64,000 bases of DNA from Brevibacterium sp. S22. Its GTDB lineage: Bacteria > Actinomycetota > Actinomycetes > Actinomycetales > Brevibacteriaceae. Where the stretch lies: positions 186,001-250,000 of the forward strand of contig NZ_RHFG01000002.1 in the NCBI RefSeq assembly GCF_004745485.1. Reading direction: 5' to 3'. Positions 29,247 to 37,101 of this stretch are shown here, piece after piece. A program made the translations under genes and the position numbers. The notes below the pieces were generated by a model, which saw only the letters and a list, made by a program, of their open reading frames with translations, searched no databases and was not told where the DNA came from. How positions within the stretch are numbered: position 1 is the first letter of the stretch; each line of letters opens with the position of its first letter.

Positions 29247-29630
29247 GTGACTAACCAAACGGAGAGTGACGCCGGGTGGGACGACGGCCTCGTTCCTGGA
29301 GTGATCGGGCGCACCGTCGAACCTCATCACGAGTGTCCTGTCGAAGTGGCGCTTGAAGCCGTCAAAGGACGATGGACCACGCTTGTTCTGCGGGATCTGA
29401 TGCATGGAGTCAGAACGTATAGCGCACTATCGCAGGGATTGCCGAAACTGAGCGACAAAGTTCTCGTCGATGTTCTGGCTCACCTGCGCAAGCAGGGTCT
29501 GGTCTGCCGGACCGTGGTTCGGGGTTATCCAAACCGAACGCTCTATGGAATGACGGCGGACGGATGGAAACTTCGTCCACTGCTCGTCGAGCTCTATCGA
29601 ACAGGTGAACGGTTGAGGCAGCGGCCCTGA
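29247..29630 (+). CDS. HxlR-family transcriptional regulator
   Basis: A 127-residue winged-helix regulator of the HxlR/DUF24 class. The signature CPVEVALEAVKGRWTTLVLRDL includes the conserved N-terminal cysteine, which in YodB/HypR-type members senses quinones or oxidants. This is followed by LPKLSDKVLVDVLAHLRKQGLV and the wing YPNRTLYGMT. The start is GTG 29247 with a weak AAGAGT site. An in-frame ATG at 29208 would overlap the divergent gene. The redox context (WrbA-like gene nearby) fits the family. Confidence 0.88.
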   Translation: MTNQTESDAGWDDGLVPGVIGRTVEPHHECPVEVALEAVKGRWTTLVLRDLMHGVRTYSALSQGLPKLSDKVLVDVLAHLRKQGLVCRTVVRGYPNRTLYGMTADGWKLRPLLVELYRTGERLRQRP

Positions 29631-29795
29631 GGCGTATTGTGCGACCCCGGCGGACCTGCAGCGGCAGTCCGGCTGGCAGAACTGCCTTCGGTGAGTTGGT
29701 GCGTCTGCTGCCGAGGAAGCAGGCAGCTTTCGTCGGTGTGTATCGACTGCCGCGAGGAGCCGACTCAGGAGTGTGTCACGGAGGTGACGTATCGG

Positions 29796-30287
29796 TCAGC
29801 GGTGGAGAGTCGGCACTGGTGGCCGTCCCTGCCGTTGGTACCGACTCAACCACAGACTTGGCAGCGCTTCTGTGTCGTCGAGGTGTGAAAAGCCGAGTGA
29901 CTCATAGAGCCAGCGGGCCGGTTGGTTTTCGCGTCCAGTCGACACATCTATCGGCCCTGAGCCAAGGGAAAGGATGAGCCTACGGGCCAATCCGCGGCGG
30001 TGCCAAGATGGTGCAACAAACAGGCGATCGACTTCGAGCGAGGATCCGATGTCAGAATAGGCGATCGCCGCAACGATCGCAGTTTTTGTCCATGCGACAT
30101 GCCATGTCAGGCTCTTGGCAATGAGCAACTCTGCGGACTCGCCAAGCTGAGGGATGCGGTAGTCACCGATGAGTGCCGCTTCAACGGCAAAAGCATGTCG
30201 CTGCACGTCGTTCAATTCGTGGGAGGCTTCGACAACCTCTTGGGGTGGAAGACGGGCGATGTCCACGCCATCATGCGGGCTATTCAT
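29796..30287 (-). CDS. GNAT-family N-acetyltransferase
   Basis: A 163-residue acetyltransferase. The acetyl-CoA motif is VDRLFVAPSWHRRGLARRLI (R/Q-x-x-G-x-A type), then STGRENQPARWLYESLGF, the common GNAT C-terminal motif. ATG 30287 (MNSPHDG) was chosen over an upstream ATG whose extra residues are arginine-rich and atypical. It converges with HxlR; the 165 bp between them hold no gene. The substrate is unknown. Confidence 0.83.
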   Translation of the reverse strand: MNSPHDGVDIARLPPQEVVEASHELNDVQRHAFAVEAALIGDYRIPQLGESAELLIAKSLTWHVAWTKTAIVAAIAYSDIGSSLEVDRLFVAPSWHRRGLARRLILSLGSGPIDVSTGRENQPARWLYESLGFSHLDDTEALPSLWLSRYQRQGRPPVPTLHR

Positions 30288-30635
30288 TGGGGCGGGCTCC
30301 CGTCTGCGACGATCTCGGGGTTCGGGAGATCTGCATCGGACGAAGGGCAATATAGCCCCAGGGCGCATCGATGGTGATGGCACCCGGGATGCCGCATCAC
30401 GTTCCGAGGCTCATGTGTGGAGTGCATTGCGCTGGAGGTAGCTGTGCTCAAGGTTTATGCGTATCATGACAACCAGGGTGTCAGAAGTTTGATATTCAGT
30501 TCAATCGCAGTCGGTATCAGAATTCGCTCTTCTGCGGCTCTCCTGGGCGGCGGTGCCTCACTGCTTCATTGATGAAGAGGTGGCGGCGCATGAGTCCTGG
30601 TGATCTCTTGAACGGGTGACGCGGCACTTACTATT
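30288..30635. other. Intergenic stretch without recognisable gene
   Basis: About 350 bases upstream of the GNAT gene, with no supported reading frame or RNA gene. Part must be the GNAT promoter. Composition falls toward AT near the right end. Confidence 0.5.
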
Positions 30636-30658
30636 GTAAAGTATAAATATTACTTTAC
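30636..30658. promoter_or_regulatory. Perfect 8-bp inverted repeat (operator-like)
   Basis: GTAAAGTA, seven bases, then TACTTTAC. The dyad is AT-rich, with an ATAAAT-like centre that could serve as a -10. It resembles sites bound by HxlR or TetR regulators. Only a 23-codon frame follows within 20 bp. Confidence 0.6.
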
Positions 30659-30676
30659 TGCTGATGGGAGATATGC

Positions 30677-30748
30677 ATGACGTACATCGCCGGCAGCACT
30701 CGCAATTGTCGTCGGGGGCGTCTCGCAGCTGTCTGGGTGCGTGAGTAG
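30677..30748 (+). pseudogene. Short frame after operator, possible gene remnant
   Basis: An ATG after GGGAG opens a 23-residue frame (MTYIAGSTRN...) that stops at 30748. Its promoter-like dyad and ribosome site look functional, but the product is too short to assign. It could be a leader peptide or the 5' stub of a deleted gene. I cannot decide from the sequence. Confidence 0.25.
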
Positions 30749-30760
30749 GATCGCACGCTC

Positions 30761-31288
30761 TCAGCTGTCGATGTCCATTTCGATCTGGTCGGCTTGTAGG
30801 AATTCCTCTTGCCTGTTCTCGACGAACCCATTCTCGCCGCGCGGTGGGTGCACCCGAATGACCACACACAGCGATGAGCGGAGACAGTCGCTGACTTCGA
30901 TCATGCGGAGTCTGACATTGCTCATCATGCAGCGGCCAACGCGTGTGCCCCTGAAGTTCGCCATGCGGCGATCCTTCTTCCACTCTGCATTCAGTCGCCG
31001 TGTGGGCCGGAGCTCTCGTCGCTGTCCGAGTTTCGAATTCAGTATGAACGACACTGCGGGCAGCGAACGGAACAACGAGTTGACGATGACGGCCATTCTG
31101 TTCGGCGCCCTACCGCGGACCATGGCGGTGTCAGGTTCGAGAATGGCAACTGCCTCAATCGGTGCTGAACCCCTGATCGCTGGGGACGGCACCCCAACGG
31201 TTCCGTCAGCGATATGAATTGCCGGATTGAGCTTGCTGGTCCTGAGACATGGATGACCGTTTCCACCACGGGAGTTCATCACCGACAA
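30761..31288 (-). CDS. Hypothetical protein (uncertain)
   Basis: A 175-residue minus-strand frame with no recognised domain. GC rises moderately at third codon positions (about two thirds by hand count) and drops at second positions, which is weakly coding-like. Its middle has VIVNSLFRSLPAVSFILNSK, and it ends in an acidic EMDIDS. It would diverge from the ABC exporter operon 100 bp away. It may equally be a decayed gene or non-coding. Confidence 0.3.
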   Translation of the reverse strand: MSVMNSRGGNGHPCLRTSKLNPAIHIADGTVGVPSPAIRGSAPIEAVAILEPDTAMVRGRAPNRMAVIVNSLFRSLPAVSFILNSKLGQRRELRPTRRLNAEWKKDRRMANFRGTRVGRCMMSNVRLRMIEVSDCLRSSLCVVIRVHPPRGENGFVENRQEEFLQADQIEMDIDS

Positions 31289-31388
31289 CGTAAGCGGTCA
31301 TCCTGGTCCGGCACCACCGCTGGACCGCACACCAGCAATCTGCACCGGTGCGCGGGATCGACACAACTACGATTCGCAGAAAGACGCT

Positions 31389-32141
31389 ATGAACGCATTC
31401 ACCTATCCGGCCATCCAGCTTCGCGGACTCTCCAAGAAGTTTGGAGACGTCACAGCAGTCGATTCCATTGACCTGACCGTAGAAGCTGGCAGCTTCTTTG
31501 GCATCGTCGGACCAAACGGGGCCGGAAAGTCCACTGCTCTGTCGATGATCGCTGGTCTGTCGGCTCCGACGTCCGGCACAGTCAGCCTCGCGGGCTACGA
31601 CACGCTCCGAGATCGGGAGCAGGCTCTTGGCGCCCTCGGCATCATGATGGAGGGACTGTCGTTGCCCGAGCGTCTGACAGGGGCAGAGCTGCTCGAATAC
31701 ACGGCCGGTCTGCGCGGCATGGACGCGGAGTGGCGGGATCGGTCGGATGATCTGCTGACGGTTCTTGAACTGAACCGCACGCCGAATACGCTCATCGTCG
31801 ACTACTCCACCGGTATGCGGAAGAAGATCGGTCTTGCAGTTGCGCTGCTGCACCGCCCACCTGTACTCGTGCTCGATGAGCCGTTCGAAGCGATCGACCC
31901 GGTTTCCGCTCATTCGATCGAAGCGCTCCTTCGGCAGTACGTCAACGGGGGCGGAACTGTGTTGCTCTCCAGCCACAACATGGATGTCATCGAGCGCACA
32001 TGCACGCGTGTCGCGCTCCTGAGCCGTGGCCGAATCTTGGCCGACGGAACAGTTCCCGAGGTAGCTGCCGGCAAGACTCTCAACGAGGCTTTCGTCGACT
32101 TCATCGGTGTGGCTCCCCAGCGCGAGCTGGACTGGTTGTGA
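31389..32141 (+). CDS. ABC transporter ATPase (exporter type)
   Basis: A 250-residue nucleotide-binding subunit. Walker A is GPNGAGKSTALSMIAG, the signature is degenerate (YSTGMRKKIGLAVALL in place of LSGGQ), Walker B is VLVLDEPFEAIDP, and the H-loop is LLSSHNMD. This resembles the CcmA/antibiotic exporter group. The ATG follows AAAGACGC without a good ribosome site. Its stop overlaps the permease ATG (TGATG), so the pair is one operon. The substrate is unknown. Confidence 0.9.
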   Translation: MNAFTYPAIQLRGLSKKFGDVTAVDSIDLTVEAGSFFGIVGPNGAGKSTALSMIAGLSAPTSGTVSLAGYDTLRDREQALGALGIMMEGLSLPERLTGAELLEYTAGLRGMDAEWRDRSDDLLTVLELNRTPNTLIVDYSTGMRKKIGLAVALLHRPPVLVLDEPFEAIDPVSAHSIEALLRQYVNGGGTVLLSSHNMDVIERTCTRVALLSRGRILADGTVPEVAAGKTLNEAFVDFIGVAPQRELDWL

Positions 32142-33739
32142 TGAGCATGTGGCACCGCTTTGCTTCGCTGAAAATCCGCATCCTTCGGCACGGCCCTCAT
32201 GGTGACCGAGCTTTCGGGCTCATCGCCGGCTTGGTCGTAGCCGCTGCCGTGGTGACATCTGCGGCTCTCGTCAGCACCGGCACCGTCGACGACAGTTGGC
32301 TGACCGCCGCTGTGAGCATTCTCGGATTGACGTGGCTGCTCGGACCGATTCTGCTGCCCGGCGCGGTCCCAGTACTCAATCCACAGTGGTTTCGGACGTT
32401 GCCGACCCCTCCGTCTTCAATCGCTGCAGCCATGTCTCCCAGCGAGCTGCTGAGTGTAGGAACAGTCGTCACCGGTGCTTCGCTGAGCAGCTTCGTTGTC
32501 GTCGCCGCGGGGCACGACGGCATCACGATCATTGCGGCTTTTGCGGCCGCTGTTGCGCAGCTGTTCTTCTTAGTATGGTTGGGCCGCAGCGTTGGTGCCC
32601 TGGTGGCGTTCATGCTGAGGACCCGTCTCGGCGGGTGGGTCGCAGCATTCCAAATGTCTGCTCTTCTGGCAGTGTCCTTTGCCGGGTGGGTTCCGGTCGC
32701 TGCGTTCCTGATACCAGATCTGGGAAGCGGTCGCATGGCAGCCCATACGGGTTCAGTCTGGACTGAGTTGCCGGATCAGCTGGAACATGCCCTGCTGATT
32801 GCGCCGACTGGCTGGGGACTTGCAGCCGTCCGCGCCGCAATGACTTCGGGTCCCCTGGCATCGGTGCTGCTGCCGCTGGGTGGCCTCCTGGTGCTCGGCC
32901 TCTTGCTTTGGACCGTGTGGATGATGCTGACCGCAGCGGCATTGAGACAGCCCCCTGCCCAGGTCGGCAGCCGGATCGTCGTGCGAACTGGGCAGGCACG
33001 ATTCAACCGGGGAGACGGAGACTCACAGCGTCCAGATCCGATGACCGCAGTTGCCAAGCGCGAACTGAAGACATGGTTGCGCGACCCCCAACGGTCGCTC
33101 GAGTTGCGCCACGCTTGGATGACACCGTTGCTCATGATGCTGCTTGTCGCTCCGACCGCCTGGTCCTGGAGCCTACCGTTTATCGGTGTCGCTGCCGCTG
33201 TTTTCGCGGCTATGGTGGCCATCAACACCTACGCACTCGACGGCACAGCAGTCTGGCAGCTATTGACGACCCCAGGCGCTGTTCACGCTGACGTGCGTGG
33301 GCGGCAGCTTGCCTGGATGCTGATGTTCGGGTTTCCGATAATCGTAGTTACCACAATACTCGGCCTGGTTGCGGATTCGTCTCTGGCATATGTCGCGATG
33401 GGCGCTGTCCTTGCTGCGGTCGGGGCGGCCTGCGCCTGCGCGCCCCTGCTGAGCGCACTCATGCCAGCGATCGGCCGCGATGCCCGTGAACGGATATCGA
33501 CCGGACAGAATGCTGGAAACCCAGCAGGGGGACAGATGATGTCCTTCACTTTCGTTCTCTTTGCTTCGGCACTTCCAGGAATTCTGGCGGCGGTGTTGCA
33601 ACTGGAGGACGTCTGGGCCGTCCACCTCGGCTTCGGTCTTGCCGTCTTGATGATCAGCATTGCCGCAGCCGGGCCGCTGACAGTCAAACGTCTGACCATT
33701 GCTGGACCAGAACTGTTGGCTTCAATGAAGTCTGTGTGA
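32141..33739 (+). CDS. ABC transporter membrane subunit
   Basis: A 532-residue hydrophobic protein with roughly 12 membrane segments, arranged as two six-helix halves around a cytoplasmic loop (VVRTGQARFNRGDGDSQRPD, then VAKRELKTWLRDPQR). The RELKTWLRDPQR motif is typical of permeases in this exporter class. ATG 32141 was chosen because it overlaps the ATPase stop; a second ATG lies two codons later. It probably pairs with the ATPase to export a peptide, lipid or drug. Confidence 0.82.
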   Translation: MSMWHRFASLKIRILRHGPHGDRAFGLIAGLVVAAAVVTSAALVSTGTVDDSWLTAAVSILGLTWLLGPILLPGAVPVLNPQWFRTLPTPPSSIAAAMSPSELLSVGTVVTGASLSSFVVVAAGHDGITIIAAFAAAVAQLFFLVWLGRSVGALVAFMLRTRLGGWVAAFQMSALLAVSFAGWVPVAAFLIPDLGSGRMAAHTGSVWTELPDQLEHALLIAPTGWGLAAVRAAMTSGPLASVLLPLGGLLVLGLLLWTVWMMLTAAALRQPPAQVGSRIVVRTGQARFNRGDGDSQRPDPMTAVAKRELKTWLRDPQRSLELRHAWMTPLLMMLLVAPTAWSWSLPFIGVAAAVFAAMVAINTYALDGTAVWQLLTTPGAVHADVRGRQLAWMLMFGFPIIVVTTILGLVADSSLAYVAMGAVLAAVGAACACAPLLSALMPAIGRDARERISTGQNAGNPAGGQMMSFTFVLFASALPGILAAVLQLEDVWAVHLGFGLAVLMISIAAAGPLTVKRLTIAGPELLASMKSV

Positions 33740-34133
33740 CCAGACGGTTCACTTGTGTTGGTTCTGCCGTCGGGATCGAACCGAAATCGGCGTGTCCGCT
33801 GGAAGTCATTGTCGTCGCGATCGTGGTCGTCCGTTTCGTCAATCAGAGTCACGATAACGATATGACAGTTCAAGGGATTGATCCCGCATGCCGCTGGGAC
33901 CCGACCTGTTCCTGGGCACCCATCGCACAGATCTTCGGCGCTGGAACTCGAAGCCCTTCTGAGAGCTGCGCGGACAGGGAGTCATCTCCTTCCGTTGCAG
34001 AAAGGGCATTCGTTGAACTGTGACGCTCGGAGTCCCACCAAGTCCAGGAGCACGGGGTCAGCGAACCGAACACTTCCTGAGTCCCAACAGTTTGATTCGT
34101 AGGTCCGGCCCATCAGCTGGAATCAACGCAGAA
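33740..34133. other. Intergenic stretch without recognisable gene
   Basis: No gene is supported in these ~390 bases after the ABC exporter. A 95-codon frame starts at 33736 but has no family features and overlaps the permease end. The sequence may contain decayed coding DNA at the right edge of the accessory block. Confidence 0.5.
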
Positions 34134-34177
34134 GCGGCGATCCCGCCGACAGCAAATGCTGCCGGCGGGATCGCCGC
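34134..34177. terminator. Bidirectional hairpin terminator
   Basis: A perfect 15-bp GC-rich stem (34134-34148 with 34163-34177) around a smaller AGCA/TGCT stem. It lies just past the leftward aldehyde dehydrogenase gene and can also stop rightward transcription from the accessory block. Confidence 0.85.
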
Positions 34178-34200
34178 CTAGTGCGGGCTGAGGAGCTGTC

Positions 34201-35574
34201 TCAGACGTGGACGCGGATGAGGTGCTCATTGGTGAACGCCTGGAACGCCCACTGAGCGTTCTCGCGGCCGTAGCCAGAGCGGTTGATTCCGCCGAAGGGG
34301 TATTCCGGTCCGGACTCCATGTGGCTGTTGATCAGGGTCATTCCGGCATTGATCTTCTTGCCGAACTCCTGACCCTTCTCCAGGTCATCGGTCCACACCG
34401 AGGACATGAGACCGTATTCGGTGTCATTGGCCAGACGCAGAGCATCCTCTTCGTCCTTGGCGCGGTAGATCATCACGGCCGGTCCGAAGAGCTCGTTGCA
34501 GCCCAGGTCCGAACGCGGGTCGATGTCGGTGATCACGGCCGGGGACATGAACCAGCCCGGGCGGTCGAGCTTCTTGCCACCGGTATGCAGGGTCGCACCA
34601 TCGGCCACGGCCTTCTCGATCATGCCGATGATCTCTTCGCGGGCGCCTTCGGAGGACACGGGTCCCATGCCGACCTCGGGGTCATCGAAGTCCGAGACCT
34701 TCGTGGCCTCGGCGGCCTTGACGGCTTCGGCGACGAATTCGTCGTAGAGCTCGTCGACGACGATCATGCGCTTGGGCGAGGTGCAGACCTGGCCGGCGTT
34801 CGCCAGGCGCAGTCCGACGAGCTTCTGAGCCAGAGCCGGCACGTCCTTCGAATCGAGGACGACAGCAGGGTCGTTGCCGCCGAGTTCGAGGACGGCTCGC
34901 TTGTAGTACTTCGCGGCGATTGCGGCCACAGAGGCACCCGCGCCCTCGGAGCCGGTCAGCGAGAAGCCCTTGACGCGGAAGTCCTTGAGGACCTCCTCGG
35001 CGTGGGAGGAGTCCAGGTAGATGTTCTGGTACACGCCCTTCGGCAGTCCCGCCTCGGTGAGGAGGTCCTCGAAGTACTGCGAGGATTTCGGGCAGATCGA
35101 CGCCTGCTTCATCATGATCGAGTTGCCGACCATGAGGTTGGGCAGCACGAAGCGGGCGATCTGGTTGTACGGGAAGTTCCACGGCATGATGCCCAGCAGC
35201 ACGCCCAGCGGCTGATGCTCGACATAGCTGCTGGCGGCCCCGGCAGCGGCCAGATGAGTGGTGGACAGATTGGTGGCGGCGTTGTCGGCCATCCAGCGGG
35301 CGGTGCGGGCGACCTTGTCGACCTCGCCGAAGCCCTGCTTCTTGATCTTGCCCATCTCGCGTCCGATGATGTCGGTCATCTCATCGGCGTTCTCATCGAC
35401 GAGATCGGCGAACTTGCGCAGGATCGTCGCACGCTCATGAAGCGGTGTGTCCTTCCACGCCAGATGCGCCTCATGAGCACGATCGATGTAGTTGGGAATC
35501 TCTTCTTTCGGTACGGAGGCGAACTCCTCCTCGACCTCGCCGGTGTTGGCATTGGTGACAGCGAACTTGCTCAT
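34201..35574 (-). CDS. Aldehyde dehydrogenase (succinate-semialdehyde DH-like)
   Basis: NAD(P)-dependent oxidation of an aldehyde to its acid. The 457-residue protein shows the family motifs: MPWNFPYNQIARFVLP, cofactor-binding SLTGSEGAGASVA, the general base in VLELGGNDPAVV and the catalytic cysteine in NAGQVCTSPKR. Overall resemblance is to bacterial succinate-semialdehyde dehydrogenases. The ATG at 35574 follows GAAAGGACG; an upstream in-frame start gives an atypical extension. It is last in a leftward series with a second ALDH and a GMC oxidoreductase. Confidence 0.9.
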   Translation of the reverse strand: MSKFAVTNANTGEVEEEFASVPKEEIPNYIDRAHEAHLAWKDTPLHERATILRKFADLVDENADEMTDIIGREMGKIKKQGFGEVDKVARTARWMADNAATNLSTTHLAAAGAASSYVEHQPLGVLLGIMPWNFPYNQIARFVLPNLMVGNSIMMKQASICPKSSQYFEDLLTEAGLPKGVYQNIYLDSSHAEEVLKDFRVKGFSLTGSEGAGASVAAIAAKYYKRAVLELGGNDPAVVLDSKDVPALAQKLVGLRLANAGQVCTSPKRMIVVDELYDEFVAEAVKAAEATKVSDFDDPEVGMGPVSSEGAREEIIGMIEKAVADGATLHTGGKKLDRPGWFMSPAVITDIDPRSDLGCNELFGPAVMIYRAKDEEDALRLANDTEYGLMSSVWTDDLEKGQEFGKKINAGMTLINSHMESGPEYPFGGINRSGYGRENAQWAFQAFTNEHLIRVHV

Positions 35575-35667
35575 GGAACGTCCTTTCACGGATTGACGAT
35601 CTGTGCCCTGTAACAAACTACAGTCTCGCGACATTCCGCGACACTTGAGTCCATGCCTGGGACAGTG

Positions 35668-37101
35668 TCAGTCGTCGACGGGAGCGATGTGGACGGTCGT
35701 GGGACGTGTGGCGGCATCGAATGCGGCAGTCGTCCCAGTGGCTCCCATCCCGCTGGCCCGCGCCGGTTCGTACGTGCGGATGCCGCCGCCACCCTGCCAA
35801 CCGTTGATCCAGATGACTCCGGCGGGAATGCGTGAAGCCTCGTCGAGGTGGTCAGGGTCATGCGAGTACACGGTGGCTGCGAGGCCGAATGACGACCGGG
35901 ACGCGAGTTCCACCCCCTCGGCGAAGGACGAGACGACGCTGATCGGCGCGATGGGTCCGAAGGTCTCCTCGCTCATCAGCGCCATCGATTCGTCGACGTC
36001 GGTGATGACGGTGGCCGGATAGAAGAATCCGGTTCCTTCGGGCAGTCCTCCGCCGGTGAGCACCGTGGCACCCTTGGCGACGGCGTCGACGACCTGAGCA
36101 TGCACCGACCGGCGCTGTCGATCATCGACGAGCGGTCCCATCATCACACTCGGATTGAGACCGTCACCGTAATCGAACCTCTCGGTGGCCGAGACCAGCT
36201 CCTCGACGAACTCCTCGGCGATCGCCTCGTGGACGTAGATGCGCTCCATCGACGTGCAGATCTGGCCGGTGTTGACGAAGGATCCGAACGCGACTGCCTG
36301 CGCCGTGGCTGCGATATCGACATCCTCGTCGACGATGACGGGATCCTTGCCGCCCAGCTCGAGCACCGCACGGTGCAGAGCCTGCCCCGAGGCGGCTCCG
36401 ACCGCGCGCCCCGCAGCGACCGACCCCGTGAAGTGGACGAGGTCGACGTCGTCGTGGGCGACCAGCGGTTCGCCGGCGTGGGCGTCGCCGAGCACGAGGT
36501 TGAGCACTCCGGCGGGCAGGTCGAGCAGTTCGACGAGCTTCACCGTCGACAGCGGTGAGCGCTCCGAGGGTTTGACCACCAGGGAGTTGCCTGCTGCCAG
36601 CAACGGGCCCAGCGCTCCGAGGACCATGGCGACGGGGAAGTTCCACGGAGTGACGACCGCCGCCACTCCCACCGGGTGCCGAATGATGAGGGTGCGCCCG
36701 CCGTCGGGATCCTCGGTTCTGGTCGTGAACGGGTAGTCGAGCGCCTCCGCGGCCGCTGCGCGCAGACCCGCGACTCCGGCGGCGATGAAGCCGCGGCCGA
36801 TGCCGATCGGCTTGCCCATCTCCCGGCATTCGAGTTCGGCGAGTTCGTCGGTGTGCTCTTCGATGCGATCGGCCCAGCCGCGGATGAGGGCGACTCTGTC
36901 CTCGAGCGCGGTCGTCGCCCAGGTCGGCTGGGCCCGCTTGGCTGCGGCGATGGCCGCGTCGACGTCGGCCGGGCATCCGCGACCGAATTCGGCCTCGGCG
37001 ATCTCGGTGGCGGGATTGACCACGCTGAGACGGTGCTCATCGTGAGAATCGGTCCAGGCGCCGTCGATGTGGTTCTGCAGGGTCAGCACTGTTGTTCTCA
37101 C
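35668..37101 (-). CDS. Aldehyde dehydrogenase (betaine-aldehyde DH-like)
   Basis: A second ALDH, 477 residues. It contains TPWNFPVAMVLGALGPLLAA, the Rossmann motif FTGSVAAGRAVG, the general base in LELGGKDPVIV and the active cysteine in VNTGQICTSMER. Its sequence is clearly distinct from its neighbour, so the pair is not a recent duplication. GTG 37101 overlaps the stop of the GMC gene (GTGA); GTG 37089 is the alternative. Coupling to an alcohol oxidase/dehydrogenase implies stepwise oxidation from alcohol to acid. Confidence 0.9.
   Translation of the reverse strand: MRTTVLTLQNHIDGAWTDSHDEHRLSVVNPATEIAEAEFGRGCPADVDAAIAAAKRAQPTWATTALEDRVALIRGWADRIEEHTDELAELECREMGKPIGIGRGFIAAGVAGLRAAAAEALDYPFTTRTEDPDGGRTLIIRHPVGVAAVVTPWNFPVAMVLGALGPLLAAGNSLVVKPSERSPLSTVKLVELLDLPAGVLNLVLGDAHAGEPLVAHDDVDLVHFTGSVAAGRAVGAASGQALHRAVLELGGKDPVIVDEDVDIAATAQAVAFGSFVNTGQICTSMERIYVHEAIAEEFVEELVSATERFDYGDGLNPSVMMGPLVDDRQRRSVHAQVVDAVAKGATVLTGGGLPEGTGFFYPATVITDVDESMALMSEETFGPIAPISVVSSFAEGVELASRSSFGLAATVYSHDPDHLDEASRIPAGVIWINGWQGGGGIRTYEPARASGMGATGTTAAFDAATRPTTVHIAPVDD

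Noticed and set aside
33736..34023. Open frame of 95 codons after the ABC permease
   Set aside because: No ribosome site, no family features, overlaps the permease end and is cysteine-rich at random.
34207..35613. A 468-codon plus-strand frame opposite the first aldehyde dehydrogenase
   Set aside because: Antisense shadow; the aldehyde dehydrogenase motifs on the minus strand are unambiguous.
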